Origin: Corynebacterium yonathiae
GTDB taxonomy: Bacteria > Actinomycetota > Actinomycetes > Mycobacteriales > Mycobacteriaceae
Assembly: GCF_027570195.1 (NCBI RefSeq)
Contig: NZ_JAKMUZ010000012.1
Span: 1 to 64,000 of the forward strand
Direction of reading: 5' to 3'
Length of the DNA: 64,000 bases
Numbering within the stretch: position 1 is the first letter of the stretch; each line of letters opens with the position of its first letter. The notes under the pieces were generated by a model that had not been told where the DNA came from, made no database searches, and saw only the letters and a list, made by a program, of their open reading frames with translations. Made by a program: the position numbers and the translations under genes. Below are positions 1-7,762 of the stretch, piece by piece.

Positions 1-14
1 GGCGCGTGGGGCGG

Positions 15-75
15 TTATCCACAGCGATCCATACCCAGCGGCGGAAAATAGGTCCTCTCCCCTGAATTATCCACA
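15..75. promoter_or_regulatory. Two perfect DnaA-box nonamers (TTATCCACA)
   Basis: The nonamer TTATCCACA occurs exactly at 15-23 and again at 67-75, both on the + strand and 52 bp apart, immediately upstream of the DUF559 gene. This is the consensus DnaA-binding nonamer. Nothing else here (no dnaA, dnaN or AT-rich unwinding region in view) suggests a replication origin, so these may be a DnaA-titration or DnaA-regulated site, or chance. The sequence match is certain; the function is inference. Confidence 0.4.
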
Positions 76-87
76 GGCTGCACCGGG

Positions 88-975
88 GTGCGTAGCCACC
101 ACGCACTACAGCTGTTTACGTTTAATCCCATGGGGGAATGGACAACCGCGGAACTGCGCGAGCAAGGTTTGAACAAGGATGCAATTCGCCGCAAGGTACG
201 CGAGGGGAGCCTGTATCGCGTACATCGGGGGATCTATACCGATACGGGGACGCCCCAGGCGGTGGCGCGTGCCTTGGCACATGGGCTCAGCCGCATCCAT
301 TTCACGGGAAAGACCGCGCAGGAGATTTATCTCGGCCGGCAGCTAACATTTCCATTGGAAGCGGAGGGACCCCGCACCTTGAAGGGAAAATGCTTCCGCG
401 TTTCACACTCGCGTCTCCGGGCCACACACAAGGTCAATGGCCTACCGGTGGTGCAACCGCTATGGGCTGCGCGCAAAATTTCGCGTGCGTGCAGGCCGTT
501 ATTGGAAGAACACTACCAAGGAAAATACGGCCCCAACCGTCTAGAAGAGGACCGCCGACGAATGAGGCGCATCCCGAAGCCTCTAAAAGAGACGATACGA
601 CACGCTGCTATAGGCGCAGATAGCCCGCCGGAACGCACACTAAGCAGGCAGCTGCGCGCAGAAGGAATCTACCCCAAGCACAATGTTCTTATCGCCGGCT
701 ACCGCTTTGACCTGAAGATTGGCAAGCTACTGGTGGAAGTCGACGGCTGGGAATACCACAAGCACAGTGTGGCTTTTCAGGCTGATCGCTCCAAACAGAA
801 CGCGGCCGTGGCCCACGGTTATACCGTTTTGCGTTTTACTGCAGATGACATCATCCACCACCTCAGCCAAGCCGTCTTGCTCATCAAAGCCACACTTGAA
901 GTACTAAAAGGCGGTACTCCGCAGCTCCCGACTTCAGCCACTGCGCCCTATTGGCAGTGGCACCTGTGCGTATAA
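88..975 (+). CDS. DUF559 (Vsr/PD-(D/E)XK-like) protein with AbiEi-like N-terminus
   Basis: Protein of 295 residues from GTG at 88; an ATG at 130 (residue 15) is an alternative start, and no strong ribosome site separates them. Residues about 15-60 resemble the winged-helix N-terminus of AbiEi-type proteins (WTTAELREQGL, then YRVHRGIY). Residues about 180-265 carry a DUF559/Vsr-like nuclease fold: ERTLSRQL, then RFDLKIGKLLVEVDGWEYH with the Asp and Glu-x-Asp positions of a PD-(D/E)XK core, then GYTVLRFTADDI. Such proteins are common in actinobacteria; their substrate is unknown and no cognate AbiEii nucleotidyltransferase follows. A nuclease role is inferred from the fold only. Confidence 0.75.
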   Translation: MRSHHALQLFTFNPMGEWTTAELREQGLNKDAIRRKVREGSLYRVHRGIYTDTGTPQAVARALAHGLSRIHFTGKTAQEIYLGRQLTFPLEAEGPRTLKGKCFRVSHSRLRATHKVNGLPVVQPLWAARKISRACRPLLEEHYQGKYGPNRLEEDRRRMRRIPKPLKETIRHAAIGADSPPERTLSRQLRAEGIYPKHNVLIAGYRFDLKIGKLLVEVDGWEYHKHSVAFQADRSKQNAAVAHGYTVLRFTADDIIHHLSQAVLLIKATLEVLKGGTPQLPTSATAPYWQWHLCV

Positions 976-1044
976 CTCTTGCCCTAGTGACAACAATTCT
1001 TTACACTCAGTCATGCAAGAACGACAGCCCGTAAAGGAGACCAG

Positions 1045-1254
1045 ATGGCCGAGCACCCCAACATGGTCCGCAAATGGCGCCGCTGGCTCGAATTGTCACA
1101 AGCCGAACTCGCCAGAAGAGTTGGCGTCTCCCGCCAAACCATCGCCAATATCGAACGCGGCAACTACTCACCTTCCGTGCACCTCGCGCTAGATATTTGC
1201 CATGAACTAGGAAAAACCGTCGAAGAAATTTTTGGAGCTGAACAACATGATTAA
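1045..1254 (+). CDS. Small XRE-family helix-turn-helix regulator
   Basis: A 69-residue protein that is almost entirely one Cro/CI-type HTH: LSQAELARRVGVSRQTIAN forms the helix-turn-helix, followed by IERGNYSPSVHLALDI. The ATG at 1045 follows a good AAAGGAGA ribosome site at 1033-1040. It resembles the short YgzD/YozG-type regulators often paired with a small membrane protein. The next gene starts 8 nt before this one ends, so the pair is translationally coupled and the regulator may control the operon. Ligand and target are unknown. Confidence 0.85.
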   Translation: MAEHPNMVRKWRRWLELSQAELARRVGVSRQTIANIERGNYSPSVHLALDICHELGKTVEEIFGAEQHD

Positions 1255-1729
1255 CGCCATCGCCAATTACTCCCTCAATGAAATCGAGCGCGCGACCCGC
1301 GATGAATTCGAACGCGACACGCTTTATAAGGCCTGCGTAATCGGAATGACCTCAATCCCGTTCCTCGAACTCGTTGTCGCCGCGATTCTGGCCTGGGCCC
1401 TTCCCGGCCAATTGTGCATGCTGAGCCTTCTTGCGATCGTGCCGTCCAACTTGGGCAACGCTATCGGTTCTGTTTGGATGCGCAAGCACGTGGCCGCCCC
1501 GCTAGTCGGCCGCAATTGGGCAGCTATCGCCGTCTACCTCATCCCGCTTATAGTAATGTTCACAGGCATTGCCTATAACGCCTACGCGCCTGCCGACGGC
1601 CACAACCCCGCCGCCTACCTCATCGGTACCGCAGTCGGCGCCATCGCCGCCCTCGCCCTCACCCCTTTCTACCGTCGCCGCCAGCACCGCCGCGACCAAG
1701 CCCGCCTCGATGCCGAGTTAGAAGATTAG
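1247..1729 (+). CDS. Small integral membrane protein paired with XRE regulator
   Basis: About 160 residues from ATG at 1247, chosen over the in-frame start at 1232 because GGAG at 1234-1237 lies correctly upstream of 1247. Four hydrophobic segments are visible (about residues 30-50, 52-75, 88-108, 122-142), ending in a basic tail (FYRRRQHRRDQ). It overlaps the XRE gene by 8 nt. I do not recognise a named family. HTH plus four-helix membrane protein pairs are common in actinobacteria and Firmicutes and are mostly uncharacterised. Confidence 0.75.
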   Translation: MINAIANYSLNEIERATRDEFERDTLYKACVIGMTSIPFLELVVAAILAWALPGQLCMLSLLAIVPSNLGNAIGSVWMRKHVAAPLVGRNWAAIAVYLIPLIVMFTGIAYNAYAPADGHNPAAYLIGTAVGAIAALALTPFYRRRQHRRDQARLDAELED

Positions 1730-1796
1730 TTTCACTCCGGCACCTCACCCCGCCCTTCGCGCTCGCCACGGACGGCGGGTTTTCTCTGATACCGTT

Positions 1797-1841
1797 CCCC
1801 GTGAGCGCGACGGAGGTACTGTCCCCTTCGCGCTCACGGGG
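1797..1841. repeat. Intergenic hairpin repeat (CGCGCTCAC family), copy 1
   Basis: CCCCGTGAGCGCGA at 1797-1810 is the exact inverse of TCGCGCTCACGGGG at 1828-1841, a 14-bp stem with a 17-nt loop. Further single arms lie at 1753-1767 (CCCTTCGCGCTCGCC) and 1871-1880 (GGTGAGCGCG). The same core recurs near 28.0, 33.9 and 35.2 kb, always between genes. Confidence 0.7.
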
Positions 1842-1890
1842 AGAAAGAAAAATCTCCGCCAGCCTGCGCTGGTGAGCGCGGGGGCGGAGA
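1841..1890 (-). terminator. Probable terminator of the GtrA gene
   Basis: Read on the minus strand, TCTCCGCC at 1883-1890 pairs with GGCGGAGA at 1853-1860, and the following template gives a T-rich run (complement of 1841-1852). It lies 22 bp past the GtrA stop. The loop contains one arm of the CGCGCTCAC repeat. Confidence 0.6.
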
Positions 1891-1911
1891 GGAAGGAAAT
1901 ACGGGACCTAG

Positions 1912-2475
1912 CTAGGCCGGCTCGGTTTCCTCGACAAGTTGCGGCGTCTTCGGCTTCGAGCGGAAGGTCCACAGCTTGTTCAAGATAAAGTTAATCGGCA
2001 TAGCGACAATGATAGAAATGGCTGATGCCCAGTACACCTTTGTACGCAGACCGGTCGAATTATCCAGAATGTCTGAGGGCAAGTGCAGCGGCGAAGTCGG
2101 ATTCATTAACAGTGTCGCCACAACTTGGCTTACGATAAAAGCTCCAATTCCAGCGAGAAGGAATGGGAAGAAACCGCGCAGCCAAGACACCTTCGCCACC
2201 GATCGGAAAGTCCACATGCGATTCAGCTGGTAGTTCCAAGTGTTGGCGACCAAGAACGCAATGGTCAAAAACACATGGTACCAACGGATATGGAAAACAG
2301 AGCCGAAGAGATTGATGAAGGGATCATCCGCCTCGATGCCGCCAGACCACCAAGTAATCTTTCTACACAAATAGACCACAAAGAGATTAACCGCGGTACC
2401 GGAGCCGCCGACGATGCCGAATTTGAGAAACTGCCCAAAATTGGACACAAAGCGCGCGACGCTGAGGTCTGCCAT
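1912..2475 (-). CDS. GtrA family membrane protein
   Basis: 187 residues with four predicted transmembrane segments (about 15-40, 68-90, 103-125, 148-170). GtrA hallmarks are FLKFGIVGGSGTAVNLFVVY at the N-terminus and the repeated NYQLNRMWTFR and NFILNKLWTFR motifs at the ends of the second and fourth helices. GtrA proteins are thought to help flip polyprenyl-linked sugars for cell-envelope glycans; in mycolata some act in arabinogalactan or lipoglycan assembly. Start ATG at 2475 follows AAAGGCGG. No neighbouring glycosyltransferase is visible, so the substrate is unknown. Confidence 0.9.
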   Translation of the reverse strand: MADLSVARFVSNFGQFLKFGIVGGSGTAVNLFVVYLCRKITWWSGGIEADDPFINLFGSVFHIRWYHVFLTIAFLVANTWNYQLNRMWTFRSVAKVSWLRGFFPFLLAGIGAFIVSQVVATLLMNPTSPLHLPSDILDNSTGLRTKVYWASAISIIVAMPINFILNKLWTFRSKPKTPQLVEETEPA

Positions 2476-2505
2476 GGGCCGCCTTTCTAGCCAGTGATTT
2501 AATAA

Positions 2506-3180
2506 CTACTCGATTGTAGTTCTTAAGTCCTGCGAACTGAAAAATTGACGCTCGGATTGTGATAGAGGATCTATAAAAGAGATAGCCTCATGGAGTAGGG
2601 CGAGCGGGGTGCGAAAATCATACAGGTCGAGCTTGCGCGGGGCGGGATAGGTATCGTCGCCGAGCAGCGGGTGGCCGAGGTAATTGAGCAGCACTCGCAG
2701 CTGGTGGGTATGGCCGGTGCGCGGCCACATGGCCACCTCCCGGCCGGCCGCGCGCACATACGTAGAGGTGGGCGCGCCGTCAGGGACGACGCGCACCTGG
2801 CGCGAGCCACGGGGCTTGCGCATACGCAGGGCAATTTCCCGGTCCACGAAAAGCGCCTGCTTGACGACGCCCCGATACCTCTTCACCGCACTCCCCTCCA
2901 GGAAGATGCGCTGGTAGGCGGCGCGGGTTTCGGGATTGCGGGAGCAGATGACGAGGCCAGCCGTCAGGCGGTCTAGGCGGTGCAGGGGCACAATATCGTC
3001 TTCACCGAAATCCACGCGCAGCCGGGTTTGGAGAGTTTCGCGTTGTAATCGGCCATTGGTGGTCGTGGGCAGAAAGTGCGGCTTATCGGCCACGATGAGG
3101 TCGCGGTCGGCGTAGATGACTGAGTAGTCGAAAGGAATGGGGCGCTCGGCAGGCACAGTGGGGTGATACCAGGCGGGCAC
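2506..3180 (-). CDS. RluA-family RNA pseudouridine synthase (5' end apparently frameshifted)
   Basis: The open frame (224 residues from GTG at 3180) contains the catalytic core: VPLHRLDRLTAGLV with the active-site Asp in HRLDR, preceded by VIYADRDLIVADKPHFLPTT and followed by KRYRGVV and TGHTHQLRVLLNYLGHPLLGDDTY. It isomerises uridine in rRNA or tRNA. It looks N-terminally short. The preceding frame, from GTG at 3344 overlapping the dapC stop by 8 nt, reads GISPRKTVLRDHV, as expected for the start of this family, and rejoins the core only if one base is added near 3225-3232. Either the gene is frameshifted or the sequence has an error. The core looks intact. Confidence 0.85.
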   Translation of the reverse strand: MPAWYHPTVPAERPIPFDYSVIYADRDLIVADKPHFLPTTTNGRLQRETLQTRLRVDFGEDDIVPLHRLDRLTAGLVICSRNPETRAAYQRIFLEGSAVKRYRGVVKQALFVDREIALRMRKPRGSRQVRVVPDGAPTSTYVRAAGREVAMWPRTGHTHQLRVLLNYLGHPLLGDDTYPAPRKLDLYDFRTPLALLHEAISFIDPLSQSERQFFSSQDLRTTIE

Positions 3181-3336
3181 GGGACGCGGCAGCTCGGCCC
3201 CAGCCGGCAGCAGAGTCCCAGGTGGATAGGGGAATCGCCGGCACGGGCGGCGAAGTACTCCCCTTGCTCGGGCACGTGGTCGCGCAGGACCGTCTTGCGC
3301 GGGGATATGCCCCCGCGTGCGGGAGGCCTGCCAGAA

Positions 3337-4425
3337 TTAGGCACCGGCGAGGCGGTCTACTGCAGCATCGATGCGCTCATCGGTGCCGTTGAGACCAATG
3401 CGCACGTGCTTCTCGCCTGCTGGGCCATAGAAGTCACCAGGGGCGGCGAGGATACCTCGCTCGGCAAGCCAGTCGATGGTCTCGCGGCAATTCTCGCCGC
3501 GGGTGGCCCAGAGGTACATGCCGGCATCGGAGTGGTCGATGGTAAATCCGGCGTCGACAAGCGCGTGCATGAGCACCGCGCGACGGGAGGCGTAGCGGTT
3601 GCGCTGAAGCGTCTCGGTGTCGTCGTCGTTAAGCGCGGCGACCATGGCGGCCTGAATGGGTCCCGGAACGATGAGGCCGGCGTGCTTGCGCAGCAGTAGC
3701 AGCTCGTCGATGAGGTCGTTATCGCCCGCGAAGAAGCCGGCGCGGTAGGAAGCCATATTCGCGGTCTTGGATAGCGAATGCATGGCAATGAGCCCGGTGT
3801 TATCACCGTCGGTCACGCGCGGATCGAGGATGGACACCGGCGGATTATCGTCATTCCACCCCAAACTCATATAGCACTCATCGGAGGCGATGATGGCGCC
3901 GGACTCGCGCGCCCACGCCACGATGCGACGCAGCTCCTCCACCCCGAGCACACGGCCCGTGGGATTGGACGGCGAGTTCAAAAAGACTAAAGAGGCGTCT
4001 TGGAAATCGGAATCCGCACGCAGCGGAGTGGCTCCGGCGAGTAGTGCGCCTACTTCGTAGGTGGGATAGGCCACCGAGGGGAAGGCGACGGTCTCGCCGC
4101 GCATGCCTAAGAGCGTAGGCAGCCAGGCGATGGCCTCTTTGGTGCCGACCACCGGCAGGACTCGACTTACTTGCATGTTGTAGCGTCGGGTCAGCGCTGC
4201 GGCGATGGCTTCGCGCAGCTCCGGGGTGCCGGCGGTCTGCGGGTAGCCGGGGGCCTGCGCGGCTGCGGTCAACGCAAGCTGCACGCCTGGAGCTACTGGG
4301 TCAACGGGGTTGCCCACCGAGAGGTCGACGATTCCACCCGGGTGGGCCTGGGCCTTCTTCTTGGCGCCGGCCAGCGAATCCCAGGGGAAGTCTGGAAGCG
4401 TCTTTCCTAGCGGTGTGCGTGCCAT
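3337..4425 (-). CDS. dapC: Succinyldiaminopimelate transaminase DapC
   Basis: 362-residue fold-type I PLP aminotransferase of the lysine/diaminopimelate pathway, converting N-succinyl-2-amino-6-ketopimelate to N-succinyl-LL-diaminopimelate for lysine and peptidoglycan. Family features are VDLSVGNPVDPVAP near residue 33, GYPQTAGTPELREAIA, the NSPSNPTGRV loop, and the PLP-binding lysine in SLSKTANMASYRAGF. Start ATG at 4425 has AGGAG 6 nt upstream, lying inside the end of the ferredoxin gene, so the two are coupled. The ferredoxin-dapC order matches fdxC-dapC of M. tuberculosis (Rv1177-Rv1178). Confidence 0.95.
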   Translation of the reverse strand: MARTPLGKTLPDFPWDSLAGAKKKAQAHPGGIVDLSVGNPVDPVAPGVQLALTAAAQAPGYPQTAGTPELREAIAAALTRRYNMQVSRVLPVVGTKEAIAWLPTLLGMRGETVAFPSVAYPTYEVGALLAGATPLRADSDFQDASLVFLNSPSNPTGRVLGVEELRRIVAWARESGAIIASDECYMSLGWNDDNPPVSILDPRVTDGDNTGLIAMHSLSKTANMASYRAGFFAGDNDLIDELLLLRKHAGLIVPGPIQAAMVAALNDDDTETLQRNRYASRRAVLMHALVDAGFTIDHSDAGMYLWATRGENCRETIDWLAERGILAAPGDFYGPAGEKHVRIGLNGTDERIDAAVDRLAGA

Positions 4426-4428
4426 GTC

Positions 4429-4752
4429 TTACTCCTGATTCTGCGGCGGAAGCGCGGCGATCATCGGGACGTCAAAGTCCTGCGGCCCGAGGGCCGCAGC
4501 GCCGCCCGGGGAGCCCAGGTCATCGAAGAAGGCCGCGTTGGCGTCGTTATAGTCCAGCCACTCATCGGGAACGTCGTCCTCGTAGAAGATGGCCTCGACC
4601 GGGCAAGCCGGCTCGCAGGCACCGCAGTCCACGCACTCATCCGGGTGGATGTAGAGCATGCGCTTGCCCTCGTAGATGCAGTCAACAGGGCATTCCTCAA
4701 CGCAGCCGCGGTCCATTACGTCAACGCAAGGCTGTGCGATCGTATAAGTCAT
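4429..4752 (-). CDS. fdxA: 7Fe-8S-type ferredoxin
   Basis: 107 residues. The N-terminal cluster region reads [18 protein letters not shown], with the spaced cysteines of a 3Fe-4S plus 4Fe-4S ferredoxin, followed by [17 protein letters not shown]. The acidic C-terminal half ([18 protein letters not shown]) is typical of actinobacterial FdxA/FdxC. It serves as a low-potential electron carrier; the partner enzyme is not evident from context. Start ATG at 4752 has AAGGAA about 5 nt upstream. It is first of a ferredoxin-dapC-pseudouridine synthase operon. Confidence 0.93.
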   Translation of the reverse strand: MTYTIAQPCVDVMDRGCVEECPVDCIYEGKRMLYIHPDECVDCGACEPACPVEAIFYEDDVPDEWLDYNDANAAFFDDLGSPGGAAALGPQDFDVPMIAALPPQNQE

Positions 4753-4805
4753 GGGGATTCCTTGAAACTTCCTGATGTCTCGGATTTGGGGTGTTTAATA
4801 GTATG

Positions 4806-5183
4806 TCACTTCTGCTTGAAAAATGGCCAAACGCCGCCGCCTATCCCCGCCAAAAGCAGGAGCAGGCTGAGAATATTATTGGCCAAGAGCATGTCTCCTG
4901 TCATTGGCACCAGCAGCATGAAGGCAAAAAAGCCCAAGCCCCATACGATGAGCGGGATGGCGCCCACCATCGGCGCAGGGCTCCATAGCCGGGCAGTGCG
5001 AGTGAGCACGGAGTTAAACCACCACGCGATCACAATGGTGATGGGAAAGGCCACGCTCGCCCCATCAGACAATGGGATGCGCGCGGTGAGGTAAATGACC
5101 TCAAGAAAAACCGACAACAGCGCGCCAAAGCCCAACCAAACCAGACCCGTTACCTGCTCGCCGCGGCTAAAATCCGTGCGCAT
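4806..5183 (-). CDS. Four-helix membrane protein downstream of mshB
   Basis: 125 residues with four hydrophobic helices (about 12-32, 43-60, 71-94, 99-120), a short polar start and a KQK end. The ATG at 5183 overlaps the mshB stop in a TGATG arrangement, so translation is coupled to mshB. A small uncharacterised membrane protein is often found beside mshB in mycolata. No enzymatic motif is visible and I do not assign a function. Confidence 0.75.
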   Translation of the reverse strand: MRTDFSRGEQVTGLVWLGFGALLSVFLEVIYLTARIPLSDGASVAFPITIVIAWWFNSVLTRTARLWSPAPMVGAIPLIVWGLGFFAFMLLVPMTGDMLLANNILSLLLLLAGIGGGVWPFFKQK

Positions 5184-6052
5184 CAGAGGCCACCGAGCAA
5201 ATCATCGGCTGGCTCGCCTTGGCCCAGCTGGAAGTATTCGGCCGGCAGCAGTGGCATTACTAGCAGGTTGGACAGGCCAAAGGCGCCGGGTACACGCTCA
5301 GGTTCATGCAGCGCGGCCACGGCGGCCGTGGGATTGGTGCGGGTAGTAGAGCCATCGGCCAACCAGATTTGGGAGGCGTGAGCGCGCATGGCGCGGCGCT
5401 TGGCGTCCAGTGCGGCGCTGGAGAGGGCAACGGTGACATCGGCGCCCTCGTTGGTGAAATTGTCCAAGTACTCCTGGCTGGGCTTGGTCCATCCAGCTGG
5501 GGCATCGAGGGTTTCCAGGCCGGCATAGTTAGCGGAGCGTTCAAAAATGCCGTACCAAATACGCACGCTTGGCGACGCCGCCTTCATCACCGCCTTATGC
5601 ACCGCAATGTGGTCCGGGTGGCCGTACCCGCCATCGGGCCCGTAGGTCAAAATGGCGTGCGGTTCAATCACCTCGAACTCATCGCTAAGGAAATCGGCTG
5701 CCTCATCGATGCGGTTGACCAGCACGCGCGGGTTTTCGTGCGAGGGTGAGCCCGCCATGCCGGAGTCACGGAAGTGGCCGAAACCGCCCAACTGGATTCC
5801 CTTTACTCCTAGAGCCTCCAGCGCGTTGGCTAATTCGCGGGCGCGAAAGCCGCCGAGCTGATCATGGTCGGCCAGGCCTTGGTAGGGCTCACCGATAACC
5901 TCGCCGTCCTCGCCCAGGGTGAGCGTAATAACGGTAACTTCGGCACCGCGTGCGGCTAAGGTCGCCAGGGTACCGCCCATAAAAAGGGTTTCATCATCCG
6001 GGTGAGCGTGGACTGCCACCACGCGATAGCCGGTTAAGTCCTTAGTCTTCAT
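5183..6052 (-). CDS. mshB: MshB, GlcNAc-Ins deacetylase of mycothiol synthesis
   Basis: 289 residues. It is a zinc-dependent LmbE-family hydrolase that removes the acetyl group from GlcNAc-inositol, the second chemical step of mycothiol synthesis. Zinc and catalytic motifs are VHAHPDDETLFMGG (His and Asp-Asp ligands) near residue 15 and GHPDHIAVHKAV near residue 150 (His ligand). The start ATG at 6052 follows GGAGGATAG, which lies inside the last codons of the lpqW-like gene; the overlap of 11 nt indicates coupling. A paralogue, mca, lies at 62104-62994, so the window carries two mycothiol enzymes. Confidence 0.95.
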   Translation of the reverse strand: MKTKDLTGYRVVAVHAHPDDETLFMGGTLATLAARGAEVTVITLTLGEDGEVIGEPYQGLADHDQLGGFRARELANALEALGVKGIQLGGFGHFRDSGMAGSPSHENPRVLVNRIDEAADFLSDEFEVIEPHAILTYGPDGGYGHPDHIAVHKAVMKAASPSVRIWYGIFERSANYAGLETLDAPAGWTKPSQEYLDNFTNEGADVTVALSSAALDAKRRAMRAHASQIWLADGSTTRTNPTAAVAALHEPERVPGAFGLSNLLVMPLLPAEYFQLGQGEPADDLLGGL

Positions 6053-7673
6053 CTATCCTCCAGCGGGGCGCGGTGATAAGCCCCTCGTCCCAATCATCAA
6101 TGCTTTGACCGGGGCCTACAATACCCTTCCCGAGCGCGTGGATACGCGTCTCATCCATTAGTGGCACGTAGAGCGCTTCCTTAGAGTTCACTTCTCGAAT
6201 GTGGCGAAGCGCTTCCTTCGGGCTCTTGGCCCCAGACAAAATTTCCTTGCGAATCTCATTCGCATTCTCCGGGCAGATTCCGGATAAATCGCCTGCCAGT
6301 GGTTGCTCATCATCGCAGCTAAAGATGTTTGCCGCGGCCAGCGAGTTCAGGGAGATATCTTCCCAGGTCACCACCGCATCAACCTCGCCTGTTGGCAAAA
6401 GCTTGGAAGTTATTGTGGTCAGGCGCTCAGAGACCACCTCGGCGTCGATCCCGTGGGCTTCTAGGACATCGTAGAGGGTATTTGCCGCGGCCAAGGCAGT
6501 GGGGCTAGTAGGGTCCACCGCAAAGCGAATCGGTTTCTTACTAGCGCGCGTGCGCAACGCGGTAACATCCGTGTTTTTGCTTATAGGGTTATATCCGGGC
6601 TCCAGATTAGAGGCGCGGCCGGTGGCCAAGCGAGCTACCTGATCCGTGTCAATCAGCGAGGCCAAGCCACGGCGCGCTGCCCTTTCTTCCAGCGCTCCTT
6701 GCGCGGTGGACATGTGCAGACGCAGTTGGCGTGGACGGGTAAGTGCTTTTTCCGAAACATGCCCTAAAAGGCCTAACGCCTCCTCTGAGGTTTGGTCCGG
6801 GCTAAAGTCCGCAAATCCGATCTGTCCCGAGCGCAGCATATTCAGCGCCTGGGTACTATCACGTACCTCACGCAGCTGGATGACGTCCACTTGGGCTGGA
6901 TTAGCACCCCAGAAGCGGTCGTTTCGGTTCAAGGTAATGACTCCGCGGCCGCGGTCCACGCTATCGACAAGGAAACGTCCGGCCGATGCCGGGATCTTAT
7001 CGGCCAAGGCAGAGCCGAAATTATCATCTTGCAGCAGGTGCGAGGGCAGTAGGTTATGGAAAAGCAGGTGCCAGTCCTTCACCTTCTGGGAAAAATCCAC
7101 CGTGACTACACGGCCGCCGTCGGAGGTGTTGACGGCCGAAATGGCATGGTAGCCGGCAGGATCTCGCACACCGGCGGTGGTGGTCATTTGCTTCCACAGG
7201 TAGCTAAAATCCGCGCCGGAAATGGGCGTCCCATCTGACCACTGCGCAGGCGATGCAATCACGTAGCGCACCCGCTGCGCCACACCCTTGGGGGCGTTTA
7301 CCTCAGAGGCAGATTCAAGGATATCGGCGTCCCTCCGCCCGCCATGAAAGGTTGAGGGCAGCACCAGTTCTGCGATCTGATCCACCAGCTCAGAATTATT
7401 GGCCACAAGGTGCGGGTTCAAACCCGCACGCAGCGGGTCCACGCCCACTGAGATGGTAGGGCGCTGGGCGGAATCGGCGTCTTGGGGTGCCTCTTCTTCC
7501 GGGGTCGCTGTGGTGGTGGTCTGTTCTTCTTGCAGCGCGGAGGAATTATCCTCCACCACCGGTGGTGGGCCGGGATTAGCTGCGCAGGCGCTTAAGAAAG
7601 CGAGGCTAGCAGTGCTCAGCATCGCCGCCATTGCCGACGCCGCGCGCCTTGTTGAAGCCGGGTTCTTTTTCAT
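6042..7673 (-). CDS. lpqW: LpqW-like lipoprotein (SBP_bac_5 family)
   Basis: 543 residues. A lipoprotein signal ends in a lipobox (FLSACAANPG, Cys near residue 30), then an acidic/Thr-rich linker, then an oligopeptide-binding-protein fold (family 5) from about residue 75. It lacks adjoining ABC permease or ATPase genes. In M. tuberculosis and C. glutamicum, LpqW homologues sit beside mshB and typA and modulate the mannosyltransferase that switches PIM intermediates toward lipomannan; the same context here supports that role. Its action outside the membrane on lipoglycan synthesis is known from homologues, not shown by this sequence. Confidence 0.85.
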   Translation of the reverse strand: MKKNPASTRRAASAMAAMLSTASLAFLSACAANPGPPPVVEDNSSALQEEQTTTTATPEEEAPQDADSAQRPTISVGVDPLRAGLNPHLVANNSELVDQIAELVLPSTFHGGRRDADILESASEVNAPKGVAQRVRYVIASPAQWSDGTPISGADFSYLWKQMTTTAGVRDPAGYHAISAVNTSDGGRVVTVDFSQKVKDWHLLFHNLLPSHLLQDDNFGSALADKIPASAGRFLVDSVDRGRGVITLNRNDRFWGANPAQVDVIQLREVRDSTQALNMLRSGQIGFADFSPDQTSEEALGLLGHVSEKALTRPRQLRLHMSTAQGALEERAARRGLASLIDTDQVARLATGRASNLEPGYNPISKNTDVTALRTRASKKPIRFAVDPTSPTALAAANTLYDVLEAHGIDAEVVSERLTTITSKLLPTGEVDAVVTWEDISLNSLAAANIFSCDDEQPLAGDLSGICPENANEIRKEILSGAKSPKEALRHIREVNSKEALYVPLMDETRIHALGKGIVGPGQSIDDWDEGLITAPRWRIDED

Positions 7674-7762
7674 CGCGGACTACTTTAGTCCCTCTGCCCC
7701 GCCGAAACGAAGATTGTTGGCGCTAGACTCGGGCTCACACCGCAACTATTAGGGAGGCCCCA

